Assembly (NCBI GenBank): GCA_965218495.1
Contig: OZ244626.1
Span: forward strand, 620,001-684,000
Length of the DNA: 64,000 nt
Direction: 5' to 3'
DNA from: G965218495 sp965218495
Lineage (GTDB): Bacteria > Bacteroidota > Rhodothermia > Rhodothermales > Bin80
Shown here one piece after another: positions 34,162 to 43,496 of the stretch. A program made the translations under genes and the position numbers. The notes below the pieces were generated by a model. It made no database searches. It was not told where the DNA came from and was given only the letters and a program-made list of their open reading frames with translations. Every line of letters starts with the position of its first letter. The stretch's first letter is position 1.

Positions 34162-34621
34162 ACGCTGACCCCATGGAGCTCGAGGCGAACGCGGCAGCCT
34201 ATGGGCCGCGCCGGGATAGTGGCCTGTGGACGGACGCTACGGGCTCTGCGCGTCTCCGGCGTATGCGTACGGGTTGACCTGTGTTCAGCTAAAGTGCGGA
34301 GAATCAGTTTAAACTGAACTTCATAGTAGTTGGGCGCAGCCTCTCCCCCTCGGCGTAGTCAGAAGGCCCATTTTGGCACCTTTTCGAGCCGGTTTTGGGC
34401 CAATTTGGACGCAAATGGCCCTGAAAGTAGGGTTTTAGTCGTGATTTGAGGCGATTGTCAACCTGATTGGTCGATTACCGGACTGCCCATGTGTTACTAA
34501 GTCGCCGCGAGACACAAAACGCTTCGTTTTGCGGGAAAAATGTAACTAGTTTCGTCTATTCTTGCATATATCGCAACGTTTGCGTACCTTATGGGCATGC
34601 GAAATCATTCAATATCTGTCC
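34162..34621. other. Gene-free stretch before the third IS1634-family gene
   Basis: About 460 bases without a supported gene. It contains a short perfect hairpin, CAAAACG/CGTTTTG with loop CTT at 34515-34531, not followed by a T run, of unknown role. The right part probably belongs to the insertion sequence that follows. Confidence 0.35.
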
Positions 34622-36364
34622 ATGTACATAGAGCGTATTCCGAACCGGAACTCGAACCCCACGTGGCTGCTGAGACAGTCCACCTGGAAGAACGGCAAGA
34701 GCGTGAAAACCACCCTCAGCAACCTGACCAAGGTGCCGCACGATCTCCGGATGCAGTTCCGCGAGATCTGCAGGGGTGGCATAGTCGTGCGCGACGTGCT
34801 GGGGTTTTTCAAGGAGGTGTACCAGAGCGCGCAAAGCTCGCCACACGGACACGTGGCCGCTACGCTGGGGACCCTGCGCAAACTGAAACTCGATCAGCTC
34901 ATCAGTTCGCGCACCACGCGGGTGCGTAACATCGTGCTGGCCCTCATTGTCAGTCGCATCCTCAACCCCGGCAGCAAGTATGCCACCGCCAGCGCGCTTC
35001 GGGAGGAAGACCAGACCAGCAGCCTGGGAGGAGAACTCGCGCTGGAGAACGTGCACGAGAACGAGATCTACCAGGCCATGGATTGGCTCTACAAGCGCAA
35101 GGACGCCATTGAACAGGAGCTCGCTGCCCGTCATCTGAAGGAGGGGTCGGTTGTGCTTTGTGACGTCACATCCACTTACGTAGTAGGCCACGGCGCCGAT
35201 CTGGCTGAATTCGGCTACTCCAGAGACAAGAAGAAGGGCACCAAGCAGATCAACTTCGGTCTGCTCTGCGATAAGGAGGGCCGGCCGGTGGGAGTGGAGG
35301 TGTTTTCGGGCAATACGGCCGATCCCGCTACGCTTACTGCGCAGCTGCAGAAGCTCAAGAATCGTTTTGGCCTTACCCGGGTCACGATTGTAGGAGACCG
35401 CGGACTGCTCACGCATGCGCGGCTTACCGAAGAAGTGCAGCCTGCGGGCTATGACTGGATCACCGGCCTGCGCAAGGGGGCCATCCGTCGCCTGGTGCAA
35501 AAAGAGGACCTCCAGTTGACGCTGTTTGACGAAATGGATCTCGCAGAGATCACCAGCGACGACTATCCCGGCGAGCGGCTCATCGTGTGCCGCAACCCGC
35601 TGATGGCCGAGCGTGCAAAGAATAAACGCCAGGCACTGCTCCAGGCTACTGAAAAGAAGCTGGACGCACTGGTGGCGGCCACCGCGCGCAAGCGGAAGCC
35701 GCTACGGGGCACGGACAAGATTGCCCTGCGCGCAGGTGCCATCCTGGGCCGCTACAAAATGCAGAAGCACATCACGGTTGTCATCGCCGACGATGCCTTC
35801 AGCTACAAGCGCGACGAAGCGTCCATAGCGCAGGAAGCCCGTCTGGACGGCATGTACGCGATTCGCACCAATCTGCCGAAGGACGAGCTCGCATCCGAAG
35901 AGGCCGTCGCTTCCTACAAGCAGCTGGCGGTAGTGGAAAAGGCCTTCCGCAGCCTCAAGACCGTCGATCTGAAGGTGCGGCCCATCTACCACTATCGGGC
36001 CCGCCGCATCAAGAGTCACATCTTCCTCTGCATGCTGGCCTACTACGTACAGTGGCACATGAAGGAAAAGCTGGCCCCCATGCTGTTCGCGGAGGAGGAC
36101 CCGGCGGCGGCCAAGGCGGCCCGCGCCAGCGTGGTGGCGCCGGCACACCCCTCCCCAGAAGCACAGAGCAAGGCGCGCACCAAAAAGACCAGCGACGGCG
36201 CTCGCGCTACCAGCTTCCAGTCGCTGATGAGCCACCTGGCACAGCTGGGCAAACTCAAGCTGGTAGAGAAAAACAAGCCCGAGAAGACGACCAGGATGGT
36301 GCTGCAGACGCTAAGCGCAAAGCAGAAAAAGGCCTTCAGGCTGCTCGGCGTAAGCTACCACTAG
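34622..36364 (+). CDS. IS1634-family transposase (second type, intact)
   Basis: DDE transposase of 580 residues from the ATG at 34622 (MYIERIPNRNSNPTWLLR), the start analogous to other IS1634 members. The upstream in-frame start at 34562 gives an unlikely extension. Motifs: VVLCDVTSTYVVGHGADL (first D), VTIVGDRGLLTHARL (second D) and VVEKAFRSLKTVDLKVRPIYH (E). The lysine-rich tail ends KAFRLLGVSYH. It is only distantly related to the gene at 31398. A perfect 8-bp hairpin overlaps its stop codon. Confidence 0.87.
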   Translation: MYIERIPNRNSNPTWLLRQSTWKNGKSVKTTLSNLTKVPHDLRMQFREICRGGIVVRDVLGFFKEVYQSAQSSPHGHVAATLGTLRKLKLDQLISSRTTRVRNIVLALIVSRILNPGSKYATASALREEDQTSSLGGELALENVHENEIYQAMDWLYKRKDAIEQELAARHLKEGSVVLCDVTSTYVVGHGADLAEFGYSRDKKKGTKQINFGLLCDKEGRPVGVEVFSGNTADPATLTAQLQKLKNRFGLTRVTIVGDRGLLTHARLTEEVQPAGYDWITGLRKGAIRRLVQKEDLQLTLFDEMDLAEITSDDYPGERLIVCRNPLMAERAKNKRQALLQATEKKLDALVAATARKRKPLRGTDKIALRAGAILGRYKMQKHITVVIADDAFSYKRDEASIAQEARLDGMYAIRTNLPKDELASEEAVASYKQLAVVEKAFRSLKTVDLKVRPIYHYRARRIKSHIFLCMLAYYVQWHMKEKLAPMLFAEEDPAAAKAARASVVAPAHPSPEAQSKARTKKTSDGARATSFQSLMSHLAQLGKLKLVEKNKPEKTTRMVLQTLSAKQKKAFRLLGVSYH

Positions 36365-36387
36365 GCTGGCTGCCACCATAGCCAGCC
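36364..36387 (+). terminator. Hairpin at the end of the IS1634-family gene
   Basis: GGCTGGCT (36364-36371) pairs with AGCCAGCC (36380-36387) across an 8-base loop. There is no T run after it, so intrinsic termination is doubtful; it could also protect the 3' end of the transcript. Confidence 0.3.
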
Positions 36388-36703
36388 ACCTGCGCTAGTC
36401 GCACATTCCGCAAAAAAACGAACGCCTTCTCGGCCCCCGTGCTGGCCAAAGTACTATGAAGTTCAGTCGGGAGTTCGATGGACTGTCCAGCCTGGTTTAT
36501 GCTGAGCCGCACTTTTTTGCAAGCGAGACATCTCGCCTGCAGGTCTTATCCACCCGTCTTGAATATGTGGCCATTGCGCCATCCCGTTTGGTTTCCGCCG
36601 CGATTGGCGGGGGCCTTTCAGCAAGTGCCACGTACCTAGACGCCCCGTGTCCCATGGGGCATGAGTTTCGGGTTTGCTCGCGGGAAACAGAGGCGCCCTA
36701 TGA
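36388..36703. other. Gene-free stretch upstream of the GLPGLI remnant
   Basis: No gene recognised. An open frame starting at 36456 has an implausible product and runs out of frame across the GLPGLI coding region, so I do not call it. Confidence 0.3.
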
Positions 36704-36811
36704 AGAAACCAAACCATTTCTACCTTCACTGGGTATCGCACAACCGCCGATGGACCTCGTTGCGGTTGGGGCTACGCCAGAGGGTTTCTGGCTGAGGGCG
36801 GCTTTGGGTAC

Positions 36812-37171
36812 TTGGTTGCCGGCGAGATGGCAGCGCTAGCCTGGCACGTGGAAGAGGAAGTGCGCACGCTCCTGGGCTTCCGTGTCATCCGGGCTACTGC
36901 TGTACAGGATTCGGTGGGTCTGGAGGCATGGTTTGCGCCGGACATCCCTGTGCCTGCTGGCCCGCTGCTTTACGGTGGGCTGCCAGAACTTATCCTTGAG
37001 CTGACGCTAGGCGGTGGGGAAAAAACGTACACTGCCACGGAGGTTGATCTGGAGAGCGTCCCGGAGGTCACTCCTCCTACCTTAGGGGTGGCTGTGACCG
37101 CAGAGGAGTTTGAGCGAATTGCCGCGACCATGACGGCGGCTATACGCCAGGCTATTGAGCAGGCTTTCTAG
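36812..37171 (+). pseudogene. GLPGLI-family protein, 5'-truncated
   Basis: C-terminal part of a Bacteroidota GLPGLI-family protein. The diagnostic stretch is VGLEAWFAPDIPVPAGPLLY followed by GGLPELILELTLGG, preceded by WHVEEEVRTLLGFRVIRATA, as in the family's tryptophan-containing IxGYxCxKA region. The frame is open back to 36704 but lacks a signal peptide and the usual N-terminal ~150 residues, and its only starts are TTG-type. It is probably truncated by insertion or deletion upstream. Family members are exported and of unknown function. Confidence 0.6.
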
Positions 37172-37294
37172 CTGCACCTATGCGGCAGAGCCTGCTGGCA
37201 GCTAATCCGGTGTGTGCGCGAAGAGCGTCGGCGTGGAATCGGCACTGACAAGGGGCTCAGTATGAGTATATCTGGCCTGCATACTTGGAAGGCG

Positions 37295-38662
37295 TCACTC
37301 GTTGCGTCGAATGCGGCGCGACAGTAGCCGGAAGCGTAGCCCAAGCATACACGAGGCGGCAAGGAGCCCTGCCACCAGGCCCCACCAAAACCCCTGCGCC
37401 CCCAAGTCGGACCAAAACCCAAGAATTGCTGCAATCGGCATCCCTAAAAGCCAGTACGATATAAAGCAGAAGATCATGGGAATACGGGTGTCCTTAAGGC
37501 CCCGAAGCGCCCCTGCGGTCGACACTTGGAGCCCGTCGACTATCTGAAACAGGGCGGCAAGACCCAGAAGCGAAGCCCCAATTGCAACCGTTGCCTCGTT
37601 CACCGGGTCATTCAGGTTAAGGAACAATCCCACGATGGGGCGAGGAAACAGCCAAAACAAAATGCTGGTGCACAGCATGAAAGCCACTGCCATACTCATA
37701 CCCAGGTAGCCTGCCCAGGCCGCGCGTACGGGCTCCTGTCGTCCTACCGCCCGGCCCACTCGGACCGATGTGGCAATGCCGATTCCGAGCGGCACCATAA
37801 AGGTGAATGCAGCACACTGGATGGCGATCTGGTGCGCGGCCAGCGGAACGGGGCCGAGCGTGCCAATAAAAAACGCGACCGCCGAAAACAGCGTGACCTC
37901 CAAGCCGTAGGAGGCACCGATGGGAAGCCCAATTCGCAGCAGCTCTCGAATCAGGGGAAAGTCTGGAAAGCGGAGATGCTTAAGTGCCGCTAGTACGCGG
38001 AAGTTTGCACGGCCCTGAACCAGGGCCAGCAGCGCAAGGAACATGAACCAGTTCACGATGGCGGTGGCCCACCCGGTGCCTACAAGACCGAGAGCCGGAA
38101 GCCCGAATTTGCCAAACATTAGCGCGTGGTTTGCCAAGGCATTGAGGCCTACGCCGGTCAGTATGATAAACGTTACGGGCCAGGGCCGGGAAATTGCTTC
38201 AATAAAGCTGCGCAAGGCAATGAACCACAGAAACGGCAACAGTCCCCAGACCGCGGCTCGCAGGTAGGCTTGCGCCATCGCAATCGTAGCAGCATCCTGG
38301 TGCATGTGCTGCCAGAGGTGGGCGACATTCCACAGCACGTATACTACAGGGCCTGTAAGCGCCAGACCAAGCCAAAGTCCCTGCCGCGCACTGCGCCCGA
38401 TGAGGTCGTAGTCCTCCGCGCCGTAGGCCTGGGCAACCATCGGCCCTACGGCCATAAGCGTCCCGATGCACACCAGAACGAAGAGGAAGTACGTTGCATT
38501 GCCCAGTGCCACGCCTGCCAGACTGGCGGGCCCGAGCTGCCCCACCATAAGCACATCAACGAATCCGTTCGAGATTTGGCCCAGCTGCATAGCTGCGATG
38601 GGCCCAGCAAGGAGCGCCAGCTCACGGATCTCGGTGCGAAGTATGTAGCGTAGTTGATTCAT
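37295..38662 (-). CDS. MATE-family multidrug/sodium antiporter (NorM/MdtK-like)
   Basis: Inner-membrane exporter of 455 residues with 12 predicted helices in two related halves, the MATE fold. Visible features are the N-terminal LALLAGPIAAMQLGQISNGF and VDVLMVGQLGPASLAGVALG, GPMVAQAYGAEDYDLIGRSA in the first half, and the repeat of this pattern near SVRVGRAVGRQEPVRAAWAG in the second. Helix 1-2 residues match NorM-type members, so Na+ or H+ coupled efflux of cationic compounds is expected. It is transcribed away from the LVIVD-repeat gene (93 bases between starts) and has no operon partner. The length and ends are normal. Confidence 0.92.
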   Translation of the reverse strand: MNQLRYILRTEIRELALLAGPIAAMQLGQISNGFVDVLMVGQLGPASLAGVALGNATYFLFVLVCIGTLMAVGPMVAQAYGAEDYDLIGRSARQGLWLGLALTGPVVYVLWNVAHLWQHMHQDAATIAMAQAYLRAAVWGLLPFLWFIALRSFIEAISRPWPVTFIILTGVGLNALANHALMFGKFGLPALGLVGTGWATAIVNWFMFLALLALVQGRANFRVLAALKHLRFPDFPLIRELLRIGLPIGASYGLEVTLFSAVAFFIGTLGPVPLAAHQIAIQCAAFTFMVPLGIGIATSVRVGRAVGRQEPVRAAWAGYLGMSMAVAFMLCTSILFWLFPRPIVGLFLNLNDPVNEATVAIGASLLGLAALFQIVDGLQVSTAGALRGLKDTRIPMIFCFISYWLLGMPIAAILGFWSDLGAQGFWWGLVAGLLAASCMLGLRFRLLSRRIRRNE

Positions 38663-38755
38663 GCTCGGCGGCCCGAAGATACGCTGCAGCAGCTCGGATC
38701 CTGCACGTGGTACAGCAGGTATACAGTAGGCATCAATAACAGCCTAACTGGTCCC

Positions 38756-40654
38756 ATGAAGCTGGCGCTCTTGTTGTTTGTTGTATCCCAGCAGGCCATG
38801 CCGCCGGACACCTTGGTGGTAGATCCCCCTAGCGCAGTAATTGCCGTAGGCAATACGCAGCAATTCACCGTGCGCGCCTACGATGAAGGCGGCAAGGAGA
38901 TGCAGGACGCTTCAGTCCGTTGGTTTGTGCAGGAGCCGGAAATCGCAAGCGTGGATGCTGAGGGACTGGTGACTGCGCGTGCACCCGGGATGGCACTGAT
39001 TGCGGTCGTGGTAAATGGGAAGCCTGCCTATGCCTCGTTGGAAGTGCTTCAGCTTCCAGTGCATGAGCTCCTCCCAGCTACGCCATCGGTAACGGTCTTT
39101 GAAGGTATGACGGTGCCGCTGCATGTGGTGGCAAGAACGGCATTGGGTGATGTCGTTGATGATGCAGAGCTTACCTACAGCTCCAGCAGGCGCAGGGTGG
39201 CAAGGGTAGATGGCAGGGGCCTAGTCTCCGGCCGATCGGTAGGCGACGCCACGATCACCATAAGTTCGGGTGGTAGAGCTGCGCAGGTTGCCGCAAGCGT
39301 TGTGCCAAATCCGGTTATGCGTTTCCAGATTGCGCAAAACCGCGTCAGCATTCGGCAAGGCGATGTGGTACGCTTTCGCGTACTTGCCTTCGATGGTGAT
39401 GGCGCCCCGGTGGAAGGCATCTATGCACAGTGGGGCGTAGCTGGGGCCGGGGCAACTATTGAGCCCGATGGAATGGACGGCGTGTTCGTAGCGCAGGCAG
39501 AAGGGGTTCATTCTGTTACCGCGTCTATAGGGGAGGACATGACCCAGTCTTTGACCATCGGTGTTGATGCACGACGATACAACGTGCGGGTAGAGCAGGT
39601 TGGTCGGGGAGCTATTGATACGCACCACTCAGGCGACACATGGGTCTTCGAAGGCGCGGATGGGAGAGACTATGCCTACATCGGCACGTTCATGCACGAC
39701 TGGATGAAGGTATGGGATGTGACCGATCCCGCAAGCCCGATCCTGACGGACTCTATTCAGGTGGATGCTCGTCGCATCAACGATGTCAAGATTCACGCGG
39801 GCAACCGGCTGGCGATCATCACTCGCGAGGGTGCTTCCAACCGCCGCAATGGCATTGTGTTACTGGATCTCACTACGCCGGCGCATCCATTCATCCTATC
39901 CGAGTACACCGACACCGTAACCGGTGGCGTCCACAACGTTTGGATTGAGGGGGATCTGGTCTATGCCTGCCACAACGGCACCAACGAGATGCATATCATC
40001 GACATCTCGGACCCCGAAAACCCTGAAGAGGTTGGGCGCTGGGGCTTGGACAAACGGTCGAAGACGCTGCATGATGTCATTGTTCAGGACGGTTATGCGT
40101 ACCTCTCGTACTGGGATGATGGTGTGGTCACGCTGGATGTCGGCGCCGGCACCCACGGTGGAACGCCCACCGTGCCGGCGTTTGTCAGCCGCCTGTCGTA
40201 TCCAGAGGGCAGTACGCATGTGGCGTGGCGGCACGGGCGCTATCTGTTTGTAGGAGACGAAATCTGGCCGCCCGGCTACGATGCCGACAAGCCGATTGAT
40301 GCAACCGGGTACATCCACGTACTCGACATGACCGACATTGAAAACCCCGTAGAAGTTGCATTCTACGAGGTACCCGGCGCAGGGGCACACAACGTGTGGG
40401 CGGAAAATGACCGACTGTATGTCGGGTATTACCAAGGAGGCTTGCGGGTCTTGGACATTTCCGGTGAGCTGCGCGGTGACTTGTATCGCCAAGGCCGCGA
40501 GGTGGGATATTTTCTCACCACCGATGATCGTACCATGGTACCGGGCTGGCCTATGGCGTGGAGCGCCCAACTCCATAAAGGCAACATATTCACCTCGGAC
40601 CTCAATTCCGGCCTCTGGATCATGCGTGTGGTCGAGGCAGCGCTGCTTCCGTAG
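38756..40654 (+). CDS. Exported protein with BIG2-like domains and LVIVD repeats
   Basis: 632-residue secreted or surface protein. The ATG at 38756 gives a short signal peptide (MKLALLLFVVSQQA); the frame upstream to 38654 overlaps the MATE start and was rejected. Residues ~20-280 contain two to three bacterial Ig-like (BIG2) modules, with IAVGNTQQFTVRAYDEGGKE, PEIASVDAEGLVTARAPGMA and RRVARVDGRGLVSGRSVGDA. The remainder is an LVIVD-repeat propeller with repeats such as MKVWDVTDPASPILTDSI, MHIIDISDPENPEEVGRW and IHVLDMTDIENPVEVAFYE. No enzymatic residues are recognised. A role in surface adhesion or binding is inference. No type IX sorting domain is seen. Confidence 0.82.
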   Translation: MKLALLLFVVSQQAMPPDTLVVDPPSAVIAVGNTQQFTVRAYDEGGKEMQDASVRWFVQEPEIASVDAEGLVTARAPGMALIAVVVNGKPAYASLEVLQLPVHELLPATPSVTVFEGMTVPLHVVARTALGDVVDDAELTYSSSRRRVARVDGRGLVSGRSVGDATITISSGGRAAQVAASVVPNPVMRFQIAQNRVSIRQGDVVRFRVLAFDGDGAPVEGIYAQWGVAGAGATIEPDGMDGVFVAQAEGVHSVTASIGEDMTQSLTIGVDARRYNVRVEQVGRGAIDTHHSGDTWVFEGADGRDYAYIGTFMHDWMKVWDVTDPASPILTDSIQVDARRINDVKIHAGNRLAIITREGASNRRNGIVLLDLTTPAHPFILSEYTDTVTGGVHNVWIEGDLVYACHNGTNEMHIIDISDPENPEEVGRWGLDKRSKTLHDVIVQDGYAYLSYWDDGVVTLDVGAGTHGGTPTVPAFVSRLSYPEGSTHVAWRHGRYLFVGDEIWPPGYDADKPIDATGYIHVLDMTDIENPVEVAFYEVPGAGAHNVWAENDRLYVGYYQGGLRVLDISGELRGDLYRQGREVGYFLTTDDRTMVPGWPMAWSAQLHKGNIFTSDLNSGLWIMRVVEAALLP

Positions 40655-41421
40655 CCATATCTCAAGAGTCATTGGTATTCGGATACGCTGGAGCCTAGGC
40701 CGGTGCTACCCCATGGCTGGGCGGGTATGCTCCTTTGGCCCCCACCACGTTTGCTGGCCTTTGAGAATTCTGCTCAGTCCTGCGCGTCCTTTGGTATAGG
40801 TCCCAATCGGTGCAGAGGCGATTCGATCCGCTTTACCCTCGCGACCCTTGTCTGCGCGGGGAAAGTCGCCGAATAGATTGATAATCCTCAGGAACGACTT
40901 GCGCTTGCGGGGATTTGACGAGGGGCGACAATGTCTGCGTGCGGCGGCGGCGCTTGAATTGGCACCGTGGCCGTAGACTTGGTCCCCACCATTGGCACCA
41001 AAGCTGGATATGTACAGGCCTGGATAACATTCCAGGTGCGACACCTTGTGGCGGTGGCATGCATAGTCTGTCCGCTAGGTCCATTGGCACCTATCGAGAA
41101 GGATGCACGGACAACCCTGCGGTAACGCTTCGGGATGATTTGATCCTTTATGAAGCCGGCTCCTTTAAGCAGTTTCTCGTCGCCGGCACGCCCGGGGGAG
41201 GCATCTCAAATGCGCTTGCAGCACTATGCGCGGCCTTGAGTTGCCGGGTGCCCGCCTTTCGCCCGTTGACACTACCCTTTTTGCAAGCATGCGGGGGTGA
41301 CAGTTAGTGGACGAGGAACGCAGCCGGGCCTGTGACATAGAGCATGCCCGAAATGCTCCCGTCTGGGACGACAATCGCGGATTCCATTCCGTATCTTGAA
41401 CGAGCACCGAAATTACACGTA
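40655..41421. other. Gene-poor stretch between LVIVD and PhoX genes
   Basis: About 770 bases. Open frames exist on both strands (plus 40915-41307; minus 40706-41044) but neither product shows a domain, signal peptide or plausible composition. It might be a decayed gene. Confidence 0.35.
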
Positions 41422-42756
41422 ATGGCACACTCCAGACGTCATTTTCTGCAGATCTCCGCAGCCTTTGGATTGGGCTTTGCCGGACTTCACTCGCTTGTAG
41501 GATGCGGGAAACCCGCTGTGCGTACCGCCCGGTACGGCCCGCTTCAGCGCGATCCCAACGGTATACTGGATCTGCCCGCCGGCTTCAGTTACAAGGTGAT
41601 TGCCCGAGCGGGCCAAACCATGTCGGATGGGTTCCTGGTGCCTGGTCTGCCAGATGGCATGGCGACGTTTAGTGGCCCGGACGGTCTCACGATTCTGGTA
41701 CGCAACCACGAGGTCAACGTAAACAGCGATGCAAGCCTCGGCGCTTTTGGTTCCGACTTTGCCTTGCTGAGCCGTTTGGATCCAAAGTATCTGTACGATG
41801 CAGGTACAGGTGCGCGCCCTTGTTTGGGCGGAGTCACCACATTGGTGTACAATACCCGCACGCAGTCGGTGCAGTCACAGCACCTCAGTCTTGCTGGCTC
41901 GCTACGCAACTGTGCAGGAGGGCCAACCCCGTGGAAATCGTGGATTACCTGCGAGGAGACCTTTGAGAAAGCCGGTGCCGTCAGTGCCCAGGATCATGGA
42001 TACTGCTTCGAGGTACCGGCCAGCGCCTCGCCGCAACTTGTTGAGCCTGTGCCACTTAAGGCGATGGGCCGTTTCGTTCATGAGGCAGTGGCGGTAGATC
42101 CTGCTACCGGGATCGTATTCCTGACCGAAGACGACAACGAGAGTCTGATCTACCGGTTTATCCCCGACGTGCCGGGACAGCTGTCGCAGGGCGGCCGCCT
42201 GCAGGCACTGGTGACACGAGACGTCAAAAGCCTCGACACCCGGAACTGGGATGAGCAAGCTGTTGCCGTGGGCCAGAACGTTCAGGCCGGTTGGATAGAC
42301 CTTCAGGACACTGATCCGCCGGAAGACGACCTGCGCTTGCGGGGCTTCGCAGCAGGCGCCGCGCGTTTTGCGCGCGGCGAAGGCATGTGGTACGCGGATG
42401 GCAAGATCTATTTTGCGTGCACTTCGGGCGGGCAAGCAAAGAGTGGCCAGATCTGGTTGTACGAGCCAGCCGATGAGTCGCTGACACTATTTGTTGAGGC
42501 CGACGATTCCGGCCTCCTCAACAATGCAGACAATTTGACCGTAGCGCCGTGGGGACATCTGGTTGTATGCGAAGACTCCGCAGAGGACGATTACCTGGTA
42601 GGCATCACGCCGGAGGGTGCCATGTACCGCATCGCCCACAATGTCTTAAGTACTTCGGAGCTTGCGGGGGCGGTGTTTTCGCCCGATGGATCGACGCTGT
42701 TCGTAAACCTGCAGCGCGATGGGCTGACGCTGGCCATCACTGGGCCGTGGACGTAG
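41422..42756 (+). CDS. PhoX-family (DUF839) phosphatase, Tat-exported
   Basis: 444-residue member of the PhoX/DUF839 family, alkaline phosphatases that use iron and calcium. The ATG at 41422 places a twin-arginine signal at the N terminus (MAHSRRHFLQISAAFGLGFA) followed by LHSLVGCGK, a possible lipobox. Family features are DPNGILDLPAGFSYKVIARA, DGMATFSGPDGLTILVRNHE, WITCEETFEKAGAVSAQDHG, GRFVHEAVAVDPATGIVFLT and NADNLTVAPWGHLVVCEDS. The 78-base upstream open extension lacks a signal and was rejected. It is a single gene, convergent with the lipoprotein gene. Enzyme activity is inferred from the family; substrates could be phosphomono- or diesters. Confidence 0.82.
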   Translation: MAHSRRHFLQISAAFGLGFAGLHSLVGCGKPAVRTARYGPLQRDPNGILDLPAGFSYKVIARAGQTMSDGFLVPGLPDGMATFSGPDGLTILVRNHEVNVNSDASLGAFGSDFALLSRLDPKYLYDAGTGARPCLGGVTTLVYNTRTQSVQSQHLSLAGSLRNCAGGPTPWKSWITCEETFEKAGAVSAQDHGYCFEVPASASPQLVEPVPLKAMGRFVHEAVAVDPATGIVFLTEDDNESLIYRFIPDVPGQLSQGGRLQALVTRDVKSLDTRNWDEQAVAVGQNVQAGWIDLQDTDPPEDDLRLRGFAAGAARFARGEGMWYADGKIYFACTSGGQAKSGQIWLYEPADESLTLFVEADDSGLLNNADNLTVAPWGHLVVCEDSAEDDYLVGITPEGAMYRIAHNVLSTSELAGAVFSPDGSTLFVNLQRDGLTLAITGPWT

Positions 42757-43003
42757 CCAACGTTTAGGGCCTACAATGGGTATCGTGGCCGCAGGGGCAT
42801 GAAGGAAACCGCGCGGCGCCGCAGAACTGCGCTGTGGTCAACTCAAAGTCAGGCAAGACTACTGAGCGCTTCGCGATATGGTGCCCGAAGGAGATGTGCC
42901 AGGACTCTCGCGACCTTGTATTGCGAGCGGCCGGCGGCAAGTGGGCGCGATACGCGTCCCAGGCGCCGGGAGCCTGATGTGCGAAAGGCTCCCGGCAAGG
43001 GAG
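42757..43003. other. Intergenic region between convergent phoX-like and lipoprotein genes
   Basis: About 250 bases without a gene. It holds a 9-bp perfect hairpin at 42966-42995 close to the lipoprotein stop. Confidence 0.4.
42966..42995 (-). terminator. Hairpin between convergent genes
   Basis: CCGGGAGCC (42966-42974) pairs perfectly with GGCTCCCGG (42987-42995) across a 12-base loop, 8 bases after the stop of the lipoprotein gene on the minus strand. No T run follows on either strand, so its action as an intrinsic terminator is uncertain. Confidence 0.4.
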
Positions 43004-43423
43004 CTATCGATTGAGCTGTGCCTCGATTTTTCCAAAGAGTTCGCGATAGAATTCGCGCGCGGCACTCTTGGGCATGAGCGAGACCGCTTCGCCACCTTCC
43101 TCGTTGGCCGAAGAGGTCGACAGGTTAAGTACTACGGTGGTGCCAGCGTTCGAATCCTGTACTAGGGCCGTAACCTTTGAGCGGTTACCCTGAAAGAGGC
43201 GCATTCCGAGGCGGACGCGCTCGTCAGTGTTGATGATTCCACTGTCCCGGTTTGCGTCGGTAACAGCATAGCCATCAACGGCAAAGGCGGCCACGACCGC
43301 ATCAAAGACTTGGTCAAAGTTGGCGTCATAGGTGCGTGTGCGCGTCTCAACGGGAATAGATTGGGTGGTCGCGCATCCCGCTAGAAGGATAAGCGCAAAC
43401 GCGCCAGAAGTTATTCGTTTCAT
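43004..43423 (-). CDS. Small outer-membrane-type lipoprotein, unknown function
   Basis: 139 residues from the ATG at 43423: MKRITSGAFALILLAGCATT is a clear lipoprotein signal with lipobox LAGC. The mature part (YDANFDQVFDAVVAAFAVDG, SGIINTDERVRLGM) has the alternating pattern of small lipoproteins in which a putative beta-alpha unit is compared to DUF4810- or NlpE-like folds, but I do not recognise a specific family. The longer frame to 43555 adds 44 basic residues with no signal and was rejected. It follows the PHP-domain gene by 73 bases on the same strand and may be cotranscribed with it. Confidence 0.65.
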   Translation of the reverse strand: MKRITSGAFALILLAGCATTQSIPVETRTRTYDANFDQVFDAVVAAFAVDGYAVTDANRDSGIINTDERVRLGMRLFQGNRSKVTALVQDSNAGTTVVLNLSTSSANEEGGEAVSLMPKSAAREFYRELFGKIEAQLNR

Positions 43424-43496
43424 CGAGCTGGGTTCTAGTGGTTTGGTCAACTTGCATCTATAGGCGCGTAGAGCAACGCAAAAGTTACGCCAACGC

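Noticed and set aside
36456..36839. 127-codon open frame before the GLPGLI remnant
   Set aside because: Runs out of frame across the GLPGLI coding sequence and shows no features.
40706..41307. Open frames on both strands between the LVIVD and PhoX genes
   Set aside because: No domains, signals or plausible composition; possibly decayed DNA.
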